Below are positions 1-6,618 of a DNA stretch of 18,734 bases, piece by piece (within the stretch, counting starts at the first letter, position 1; each line of letters opens with the position of its first letter). Location of the stretch: NCBI GenBank assembly GCA_903824515.1, contig CAIJXA010000001.1:1-18734 (forward strand), in the 5' to 3' direction. A program made the translations under genes and the position numbers. Under the pieces are notes generated by a model. It searched no databases. It was given only the letters and a program-made list of their open reading frames with translations, and was not told the origin of the DNA. The DNA comes from an uncultured bacterium (lineage in GTDB: Bacteria > Patescibacteriota > Minisyncoccia > Moranbacterales > GWC2-37-73).

Positions 1-33
1 ATCGAAAAAATTACAATACGTAGTCTTTTTATG

Positions 34-76
34 AAAAAAAACGGGGAAGTCGGTGTATAATACATCGAACTTCCCC
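34..76 (-). terminator. Rho-independent terminator of priA
   Basis: Read on the minus strand, an 8-bp stem (GGGGAAGT at 69-76 pairing with ACTTCCCC at 43-50) continues inward through a one-base bulge into about five more pairs. A run of eight T follows at 41-34. It lies about 140 nt past the priA stop codon, in the correct orientation to end priA transcription. On the plus strand no T-run follows the hairpin, so it is probably one-directional. Confidence 0.75.
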
Positions 77-217
77 TTATTACTAAAAACTCGAATAGGA
101 ATCCCCCCAATAACTCCTATCTCGCCACATTGGCATGCAGCGTTTGCCGTTTTTTAGTATTTCTTAATGTACTACAATGCACAATGGCTTTTGTAACAAT
201 TATCAAATATAGTAATT

Positions 218-2275
218 TCAGGCAATGCTGACTGGGTCTACATCAATAGCCCAGTCAGTTGGTAGGGTAGCAAGGAGTTTGATTAGTTCAATGGGCAGTG
301 ATGTTTGATTTGAGTCCGTTTTGACTTTAAGAATCATTTGCTGGATGAACTTAGCACGGATTTTTGAAACAAGGGGGTTGCTCGGTTCAGTTAGAGAAAT
401 TTCAGGATATGGAGAAATGAGTTTGGAAATTTTTTTATAGAAAACGAGAGCATTTTTTTCGACTTTTATTTTGTCTTCGTTCTTAATTGAAATTTTAATA
501 ATTTTTCCAAACGGGGGATAATTCAAGACTTTTCTTTCCTTGATTTGGGTTTGGTAAAATGAGTTGTAATCTTGGTTAGTAATAAAATTAAAAATCTTTT
601 TGTCAGGGTGATAAGTTTGAATGACGACTCGTCCGGGATAAATTGCCCCTGTGCGACCTGTGCGACCGGCTGCTTGCATAATGTTAGAATAGGCGCGCTC
701 GTCAGTCAGAAAATCTGGCGTAGTAAATAGTGAATCTCCATCTATGATGGCGACTAAGCCGACATTTGGATTGTCCCAACCTTTGACAATCATTTGGGTG
801 CCAATTAGAATGTCGATTTTCTTAGCGGCAAAATCTTGGAAAATCTGATCTTTGGTGCCTGCAATTTTAGAAGCAGCTCCATCCAGGCGCCTGGTGTTGG
901 CTCCTGGAAAAAGTTTTTTGATCTCACGCTCAACTAGTTGGGTGCCAATGCCGATATTTTTAAATTCAATGCCTTTGCATGAAGAACAATTTGGAAAAGC
1001 CCCTGAAGAATACTTACAATGGAGGCATTTATATTCCCCAGAATTTTCATAAACAAGTGCGCTATCGCATTTTGGGCAACGTAATACTGTTTTGCAGGAA
1101 CTGCAAATGGAAAAATTGCTCATACCTTGATGATTAACGAAGAGAATCGTTTGCAACTTGTGGCTAAGGGCATATGAAATTTCACTTTGCAAGCTCAAGC
1201 TCAGGAGCGAAAGATTTGGCCGTTTCTTGCCGGCATAGTCAGTCCATTTTTCCTTACGCATATCTATCAGTTCATAGTTCACAGTTTTTGGTTCACAGTT
1301 GCTGTTTGGCAAAACTAATTTTGGGAGAGTTAATAATTTTATCTCATTGGTTTCAGTTTGGTGAAAAGTTTCGATGAGAGGGGTGGAGGTTCCAAAGATC
1401 AAGGGGCAAGAAAAAAGTTCACTGAGAAACTGCGCACATTTTCTGGCGTCATAACGAGGATTCATGTCCCATTGCTTAAATGCCATGTCTTGCTGCTCAT
1501 CAACCACAACTAATCCCAAATTTTGGAAGGGTGAAAACAACGCCGAACGAGTTCCGATGATTATCTTGGCTTGACCAGATTTGATTTTTTGCCAACTTTG
1601 ATAAAGATCCCCTTTGGAAATCTTGCTGTGCAGCAGGACGATTTCTTCAATAGGAAAATAGGCGCTATAACGTTGCATAGCTTGTGGCGCTAAGGTCAAC
1701 TCAGGTAGCAGAATCAAAAATTGTTTCGTCTGATCTTGCTCTTTCAGTTTTAGGATTGAATGCAAGTAAACTTCAGTTTTGCCGGAAGAGGCAGGACCGA
1801 AAAGCAAAAAAATGTAACCAGTAATCAGTAATCGGTCATCAGTAATAGTGGAAACAGCGCTGAGTTGCTCGGTGGTCAAGATTAAGTTTTTGGTTTTTTG
1901 ATTACTGATTACTGGTGACTGATTACTGATTACTCGAGCAATGGTCCTCTTCACTATAAAGTGGCGCAGGACTGTTCCGAGGGAAGTCAGATAGTAATTT
2001 GAAATTTTTTCTGCTAGCTGTAGTTGTTGGGTGGTTAGGAAATTTTCCTCCACGACGCCAGATATCTTTTTTAGCTGAAAACCACCAACATGTTCAACCA
2101 TGGGTCGCCACTCAACAACAATTCCTTCGATGTTACGTCGAAACAGGGGAATTAGCACTAAAGTTCCGGTCGGCAAGGGTCGGTCAAAGACATAGGAAAA
2201 AAACTGTTGCCTGGACAGGGGAATTCGAACAATTGGAATCACATCAATAAGAAATTTTTCATTTGGCTGGTTCAT
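218..2275 (-). CDS. priA: Primosomal protein N' (PriA), replication-restart DNA helicase
   Basis: PriA recognises stalled or repaired replication forks and reloads the replisome, acting as a 3'-5' superfamily 2 helicase. At 685 residues it is slightly shorter than E. coli PriA. In order, one sees an N-terminal 3'-DNA-binding domain (about 8-100), a Q-motif-like LTTEQ (133-137), Walker A GPASSGKT (160-167), a Walker B region reading VVDEQQD where most PriA proteins have DEEHD, and an eight-cysteine zinc module (CSSC, CPKC, CLHC, CSSC). These are followed by GTQMIVKGW and QAAGRTGRTG, and the family C-terminus IDVDPVSIA before a TGA stop. Two stretches of short repeats are translated within it (about residues 114-130 and 144-155), flanking the Q motif. 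ATG at 2275 is chosen because a well-formed promoter ends six bases upstream, implying a leaderless mRNA. The family call is secure; helicase activity with DEQQ is not proven. Confidence 0.96.
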   Translation of the reverse strand: MNQPNEKFLIDVIPIVRIPLSRQQFFSYVFDRPLPTGTLVLIPLFRRNIEGIVVEWRPMVEHVGGFQLKKISGVVEENFLTTQQLQLAEKISNYYLTSLGTVLRHFIVKRTIARVISNQSPVISNQKTKNLILTTEQLSAVSTITDDRLLITGYIFLLFGPASSGKTEVYLHSILKLKEQDQTKQFLILLPELTLAPQAMQRYSAYFPIEEIVLLHSKISKGDLYQSWQKIKSGQAKIIIGTRSALFSPFQNLGLVVVDEQQDMAFKQWDMNPRYDARKCAQFLSELFSCPLIFGTSTPLIETFHQTETNEIKLLTLPKLVLPNSNCEPKTVNYELIDMRKEKWTDYAGKKRPNLSLLSLSLQSEISYALSHKLQTILFVNHQGMSNFSICSSCKTVLRCPKCDSALVYENSGEYKCLHCKYSSGAFPNCSSCKGIEFKNIGIGTQLVEREIKKLFPGANTRRLDGAASKIAGTKDQIFQDFAAKKIDILIGTQMIVKGWDNPNVGLVAIIDGDSLFTTPDFLTDERAYSNIMQAAGRTGRTGAIYPGRVVIQTYHPDKKIFNFITNQDYNSFYQTQIKERKVLNYPPFGKIIKISIKNEDKIKVEKNALVFYKKISKLISPYPEISLTEPSNPLVSKIRAKFIQQMILKVKTDSNQTSLPIELIKLLATLPTDWAIDVDPVSIA
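1270..1300. repeat. Short iterated word GTTCAYAGTT inside priA
   Basis: The 10-mer GTTCACAGTT occurs twice (1277-1286 and 1291-1300), preceded by the related GTTCATA at 1270. On the coding strand this encodes CEPKTVNYEL, just before the conserved IDMR segment of PriA. The low-complexity word repeat resembles the one at 1818-1936 in style but not in sequence, and appears to be a small in-frame insertion in a variable loop. Confidence 0.5.
1818..1936. repeat. Inverted repeat of GATTACT words inside priA
   Basis: The arm at 1818-1846 is the reverse complement of 1908-1936 at 26 of 29 positions. Each arm is built from iterated GATTACT / AGTAATC words. The arms are in frame with priA and translate to ISNQSPVISNQ on one side of the Q motif and TDDRLLITGY on the other, directly before the Walker A strand. 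The 61-bp spacer encodes the real Q-motif segment. This looks like insertion of a mobile or self-copying short repeat into tolerated loops. Confidence 0.75.
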
Positions 2276-2281
2276 TGATTC

Positions 2282-2310
2282 ATTGTATCAGTTTGATGGC
2301 TCTGGGGCAA
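2282..2310 (-). promoter_or_regulatory. priA promoter, probably leaderless
   Basis: On the minus strand a -35 TTGCCC (2310-2305), a 17-bp spacer and a -10 TACAAT (2287-2282) match the sigma-70 consensus. The -10 box ends six bases before the priA ATG, so transcription would begin at or next to the A of the start codon. A perfect TATAAT lies farther upstream at 2321-2316, but it lacks a convincing -35. Confidence 0.6.
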
Positions 2311-2436
2311 AAAATATTATAGAATATGTTTTTTAATTTTTCATGACTTGGTACTACTTGGTGACTACTAGGACTTTTTTTATGTCTCAAAAAATGCTAA
2401 ACTGATAAGTAGGTAAAAGGTATTTTATTATCTAGC

Positions 2437-2503
2437 GAGTGACGCAGCAAAAGGTGATTTGCCTACGAGGCTTGCTGCGTGAGCCCCAGGGGTATTAGTA
2501 CTC
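2437..2503. other. Unexplained foldable GC-rich element between priA and the glycosyltransferase
   Basis: A perfect 9-bp inverted repeat, ACGCAGCAA (2442-2450) and TTGCTGCGT (2472-2480), encloses a second hairpin GCCT-acg-AGGC (2461-2471) stacked directly on the 3' arm, with a ten-base bulge on the 5' side. CCCC-a-GGGG follows at 2484-2492, and GAGT (2437-2440) can pair with ACTC (2500-2503) to close the whole. It is much richer in GC than its surroundings and no T-run follows on either strand, so it is not a simple terminator. It may be a small RNA, a 5' leader structure of the next gene or a REP-like element. No known family was recognised. Confidence 0.4.
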
Positions 2504-2537
2504 ATTTATTTGTAAATCAAACTCGAGTGAAACAAAA

Positions 2538-3662
2538 ATGGCCAGAATTGGAATTGACGCACGGTTTTATGGCTCGATTGGCAAGGGCTTAGGGCGGTAT
2601 ACGCAAAAGCTAATCCAGCATTTGGAAAAAATTGACAGCGAAAATACATATTTCGTTTTTTTGAGGCACGAAAATTTTGATGAATATACACCATCAAATC
2701 AAAATTTTCAGAAAGTTTTAGCCGATTATAATTGGTATTCTTTTTCCGAGCAAATTTTTTTTCCGAAATTGCTACATTCATACAGGCTAGATTTGATGCA
2801 CTTTCCTCATTTCAATGTGCCGATTTTATATTTTCGTAAATTTGTTATCACAATTCATGATTTAATCTTGCTTCATTTTCCAACAAGACGCGCTTCGACA
2901 TTGTCGCTGGTTTGGTATTGGACAAAATTTTGTGCTTACAGATTGGTGATTTATTGCGCAATTGTTCGCAGTAAGCGAATAATTGCAGTTTCTCAGTTTA
3001 CCAAAAAGGATATTTTATCGCAGTATTCGGTTGCAAAAAATAAAATTGTGGTCACCTATGAAGCTTGTGAAAAAAATTTAAGAGAAAGCCCTCAATCATC
3101 CGAGCAAATTTTGGAAAAATATGGTATACTAAGGCCATACTTTTTGTATGTTGGAAATGCTTATCCTCACAAAAATTTAGAACAATTAATTTCGGCCTTT
3201 AGTGATGTTTCAGCTGTTTTAAAAGATTTGAATTTGGTACTGGTTGGCAAGGAGGATTATTTTTATTTGAGACTGAAAGCTGAGGTGAACAAAAAAAAAG
3301 TAGAGGGGGTAATTTTTCCCGGTTTTGTCAGCGATCAGGACTTAAGTGTCGTGTATCAACAAGCCCTGCTTTACGTTTTTCCATCACTGTATGAAGGTTT
3401 TGGCTTACCTCCCTTGGAAGCAATGCAGCGTGGTGTGCCAGTGATTTGCTCTAATAGTACTTGTTTACCAGAAATATTAGGTGAGGCAGCTTTTTTTGTT
3501 GATGCCAAGGTGAAGGAAGAAATCACAACTGCAATCTTAAAGGTTTTTCATGATGAAACCTTGCGAAAAGAATTAATTTTAAAAGGTCATAAACAAGTAG
3601 AAAAATATAGTTGGGAAAAAATGGCTAGTGAAACCCTAGAAATATATTTAGAAAATAAGTAA
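2538..3662 (+). CDS. Glycosyltransferase family 4 (GT-B fold), cytoplasmic
   Basis: This 374-residue protein is of normal length for a GT4 retaining glycosyltransferase, which moves a sugar from a nucleotide donor to a lipid-linked or polysaccharide acceptor at the inner membrane face. The N-terminal domain opens with RIGIDARFYGSIGKGLGRYT, typical of this clan. The C-terminal nucleotide-binding domain holds PYFLYVGNAYPHKNLEQLI and the family motif YEGFGLPPLEAM, where E286 and E294 form the EX7E signature, followed by GVPVICSNSTCLPEILG. Donor and acceptor cannot be told from sequence. No Shine-Dalgarno precedes the ATG. The next gene is a DUF4012 protein and MurJ follows, so a role in making surface glycan is likely by context only. 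Confidence 0.9.
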   Translation: MARIGIDARFYGSIGKGLGRYTQKLIQHLEKIDSENTYFVFLRHENFDEYTPSNQNFQKVLADYNWYSFSEQIFFPKLLHSYRLDLMHFPHFNVPILYFRKFVITIHDLILLHFPTRRASTLSLVWYWTKFCAYRLVIYCAIVRSKRIIAVSQFTKKDILSQYSVAKNKIVVTYEACEKNLRESPQSSEQILEKYGILRPYFLYVGNAYPHKNLEQLISAFSDVSAVLKDLNLVLVGKEDYFYLRLKAEVNKKKVEGVIFPGFVSDQDLSVVYQQALLYVFPSLYEGFGLPPLEAMQRGVPVICSNSTCLPEILGEAAFFVDAKVKEEITTAILKVFHDETLRKELILKGHKQVEKYSWEKMASETLEIYLENK

Positions 3663-3666
3663 AAGT

Positions 3667-3770
3667 ACCCACAAATATACAAATTTGCTACAAATCAACA
3701 AATGTTAAACTAAGTCATTTTCTTGGATTTATTATTTGTTGATTCGTAGCTGATTTGAGAATTCGTAGGT
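3667..3770. repeat. Imperfect inverted repeat abutting the DUF4012 start codon
   Basis: Two 37-base arms, 3667-3703 and 3734-3770, are reverse complements at about 29 positions. The inner 16 bases match at 15 (ATTTGTTGATTCGTAG at 3734-3749). The arms iterate the word ATTTGTAG/GATTTGTA and the loop is 30 bases. The right arm ends one base before the ATG of the next gene, so in a transcript from upstream the hairpin would hold the ribosome entry region. Part of the left arm recurs at 13444-13460 (16 of 17 bases on the opposite strand). Confidence 0.65.
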
Positions 3771-3771
3771 T

Positions 3772-6495
3772 ATGTCTAAAAACAGAATTATTCCTCAAAT
3801 GTATGATGTTAGACCAGTCGATAAGACTGGCGATTTGGATTGGCAAAAAATTTCAGCAGTTGGATCTGAAGAAAAAATGATTTCAACTTTGAATAAGGAA
3901 AATGAAATAGAAAAAGAGAATCATGGTTTGTCTACAAATGCTTATTACTTAGGAATTCCCATCAGAAGCGAGCAGGTACCAATTTTTCATGATTCAGAAT
4001 TTAATCTTCGTGATATAGGTGTTGTATCCCCTGATCAATTTCAACTGCAAGAAGATTTCCACAAAAAAGAAGCAGAAATGCCTCGACAACAAGCGATATG
4101 GCAACAGCATCGAGTTGAGAAAGAGCAAGAGGAACTGCAAAGACAAGAGATTCGAATTAAAGAGGAGAGAAAGGCGCGTGAAATTCGGGCTCATCTCGTG
4201 AGGATAGTGCAACATCAAAAAACGATTGCCCTGCAAGAGCTTGAGCAAAAAAAGCAGCAAGCGGCAGCAGAGTTGGCCGAAACTAAGCAAAGAGAGATTG
4301 AAAAAATGCGCTGGCTTGAAATGGAAAAGCTTGCCTACCTCAAGAGTCAAAATGTGTTAGAAGTGTTAGAAAAAAATAAGCAGAGCGAAGCTGCAAAAAA
4401 ACCAAGATTAAAGGAAAAATCATCGATTTTAAAATCTTTGCAATTTGATCAACAAAAATTTTCATTGGCAGATATTTTTTCAGCTTATCGCTATGATTTT
4501 AAATTTCAATGGAGAAAATTTGTGCCAGCCTTTGCCTTGATTGCTTTGGTGTTATTCTTGGGAATCGGTGGAATCTCATTTACCAGCAAGGGGTTTGGAA
4601 TGCAAGGAAAAGTTCTAGGAGTAAGTCAAGATGGTTTTGCAAATTTGACCAACGCCATTGAAAACATGAAGGCCCAGAATTTTGATGGTTCAGCTGAGCA
4701 ATTTTCGCAAGCCTTTGAAAATTTTTCTCAGGCTTCCAAAGACTTGGAGGAACTTGGTGGCGGTCTTTTGGATGCCACAAGATTTCTTCCATTTGCCACA
4801 AAGGTTGCTTCTGGAAAAAATGCAGTGGAAGCTGGAAAACATTTTTCAGCTGCTGGGCAATCACTGAATCAAGTTGTTAAGACATTTGCCCAATATAAAC
4901 AATCCAATGGTCAAACGATGCAAGGCAGTGTTTCGCTGTTGGAAATTTTCAAAACAACGGAAAATAATGTAATTGCTGCCAAGAAAGAGCTTGATGAAGC
5001 TCAGAAGAATATTGACATTATTGCAATTGATGATTTGCCAATTGATAAACAACAGAAATTTTTACTATTGAAAGAAAAACTTCCGCAATTGCGATCAATG
5101 ATGGAAATGTTTTTAAGTAGCAGTCACATATTTGTAGAATTACTTGGTGGAAATGGACCTAGGAAATATTTATTCTTGTTTCAAAATAATTCAGAAATGA
5201 GAGCAACGGGTGGATTCATTGGTAGCTATGGCTTACTTGATATCGCCAATGGTCACGTAAAAAAATTCTTTATTGATGGAATTTTCAACCCAGATGGACA
5301 ACTTAAGGATAAGATTGTCCCACCAGAGCCAATTCAAAAGGTTAGTGCCGCCTGGAGCTTGCATGATAGCAATTGGTTTCCTGACTTTGCGATGTCGGCC
5401 CAAAAGGCAATTGGATTTTATGAAAGAACGGGTGGACCGACAGCTGACGGTGTCATTTCACTGACTCCGACATTGATGCAAAAACTGCTCAAACTTACTG
5501 GTCCGATTGAGATGCCCGAATATGATGTGACGCTTGATAGCGAAAATTTCATTCAGCTTACTCAGTTTAAAGTTGAGGTTGATTATGATAAGCAGGACAA
5601 TAAACCCAAGAAAATTCTCTCAGATTTAGCGCCACTAGTTTTAGAAAAGTTGCTGAATAGCAAAAGTCTTGAAACTGTTTCCGGGGCACAGCAAGCAATC
5701 ATAGAAGGCTTAAATGAAAAGCATATTTTGCTGTACTCTCAAAACAATGAACTAGAAGATATTATTTCAAGCCTGGGTTGGTCAGGAAAGATTATTTCGA
5801 CTGGTAAGGATTATCTAAGCGTAATTAACACAAATATTAATGGATTTAAAACCGATGCAGTGGTGGATGAATACATTTCCCATAATGCTCAAATTCAAGA
5901 TGATGGAACAATAATTGATACGGTGAAAATAACCAGAAAACACACAGGGGGCAATTCGCAGTATGAATGGCTCAATAAGGTTAATGCTGACTATATGCGA
6001 GTTTATGTTCCCAGGGGAAGCAAATTACTAGAAGTTAGTGGTCAAACAAGAGAGCTTGACCAACCGCCACTTGATTATGCTGCGCTTGGTTTTAAACGTG
6101 ATAGCGATGTTGTACAAGAAGAAGCTGGAATCGTAGTTGATCCCGCCTCGGGAACGAGAGTTTATGATGAAAATGATAAAACAGTTTTTGCTAATTGGGT
6201 CTATGTTAGTCCGCAAGAAACTGTTAATGTGACTTATAAATATGTTTTACCATTTCGCCTTTTTCAATTAAATGTTGGCAATTCTAAAAAAGTTGATTCA
6301 TACTCCTTGGTGGCGCAAAAGCAATCTGGTTCAATTGGCAGCTCGCTAACTTCGAGCATAAACTATTCAAAAAAGTACACAGCCAAATGGACTTTCCCTC
6401 AAGGTATGACTAACAAAAATAATGAATTGAAAAATAATGCAAATTTGGTGACTGATTATTTTGAGGGCGTTGTCTTTGAAAGTATCAACCCTTAG
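3772..6495 (+). CDS. DUF4012 membrane-anchored protein with cytoplasmic coiled coil
   Basis: The protein has 907 residues. The first 245 or so are cytoplasmic, with a highly charged coiled coil rich in Q, E, K and R at about 100-210. One transmembrane helix follows at about 250-272 (FVPAFALIALVLFLGIG). The large outer part carries the DUF4012 signature NSEMRATGGFIGSYGLLDI (about 473-490) and FFIDGIFNPDG. DUF4012 proteins are widespread in Gram-positive bacteria and Patescibacteria, often beside polysaccharide genes; their biochemical role is not established. Here it sits between a GT4 glycosyltransferase and MurJ, which fits a part in envelope glycan assembly or attachment (inference). The start lies directly after an inverted repeat and has no good ribosome binding site, so a later start cannot be excluded. 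Confidence 0.88.
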   Translation: MSKNRIIPQMYDVRPVDKTGDLDWQKISAVGSEEKMISTLNKENEIEKENHGLSTNAYYLGIPIRSEQVPIFHDSEFNLRDIGVVSPDQFQLQEDFHKKEAEMPRQQAIWQQHRVEKEQEELQRQEIRIKEERKAREIRAHLVRIVQHQKTIALQELEQKKQQAAAELAETKQREIEKMRWLEMEKLAYLKSQNVLEVLEKNKQSEAAKKPRLKEKSSILKSLQFDQQKFSLADIFSAYRYDFKFQWRKFVPAFALIALVLFLGIGGISFTSKGFGMQGKVLGVSQDGFANLTNAIENMKAQNFDGSAEQFSQAFENFSQASKDLEELGGGLLDATRFLPFATKVASGKNAVEAGKHFSAAGQSLNQVVKTFAQYKQSNGQTMQGSVSLLEIFKTTENNVIAAKKELDEAQKNIDIIAIDDLPIDKQQKFLLLKEKLPQLRSMMEMFLSSSHIFVELLGGNGPRKYLFLFQNNSEMRATGGFIGSYGLLDIANGHVKKFFIDGIFNPDGQLKDKIVPPEPIQKVSAAWSLHDSNWFPDFAMSAQKAIGFYERTGGPTADGVISLTPTLMQKLLKLTGPIEMPEYDVTLDSENFIQLTQFKVEVDYDKQDNKPKKILSDLAPLVLEKLLNSKSLETVSGAQQAIIEGLNEKHILLYSQNNELEDIISSLGWSGKIISTGKDYLSVINTNINGFKTDAVVDEYISHNAQIQDDGTIIDTVKITRKHTGGNSQYEWLNKVNADYMRVYVPRGSKLLEVSGQTRELDQPPLDYAALGFKRDSDVVQEEAGIVVDPASGTRVYDENDKTVFANWVYVSPQETVNVTYKYVLPFRLFQLNVGNSKKVDSYSLVAQKQSGSIGSSLTSSINYSKKYTAKWTFPQGMTNKNNELKNNANLVTDYFEGVVFESINP

Positions 6496-6590
6496 AAATA
6501 TAATAGAAAAAGAAACAAAGAATTTCAATTGTATTTCTACGTATTTCTAAAAAATTACTTCATAAAATATATTTCTTTGTATTCCAATGA
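6493..6590. repeat. Intergenic TATTTCTA word repeats
   Basis: The gap between the DUF4012 gene and murJ is made of short iterated words: GTATTTCTAC and GTATTTCTAA in tandem at 6531-6550, ATTTCTTTGTATTCC at 6571-6585, and opposite-strand copies (TAGAAATA, AGAAAAAGAAAC) at 6493-6517. It can fold as an imperfect hairpin. The same GTATTTCTA word occurs at 13306-13383, so the two gaps share a repeat family. Confidence 0.5.
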
Positions 6591-6618
6591 GGGTAGGTTT
6601 GCATAATTAAAGGTTTAT

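Noticed and set aside
1..60. Open frame from the left edge to a TAA at 58-60 (ending MKKNGEVGV)
   Set aside because: Only about 19 codons, and its end falls inside the terminator hairpin of the opposite-strand priA gene. Chance is a sufficient explanation.
131..155. Possible plus-strand terminator GGCA...TGCC followed by a T-run
   Set aside because: The stem is only four pairs and no plus-strand gene is seen upstream of it.
3994..4350. 118-residue minus-strand open frame within the DUF4012 gene
   Set aside because: It is the shadow of the charged coiled-coil region on the other strand, with no promoter and a composition dictated by the real gene.
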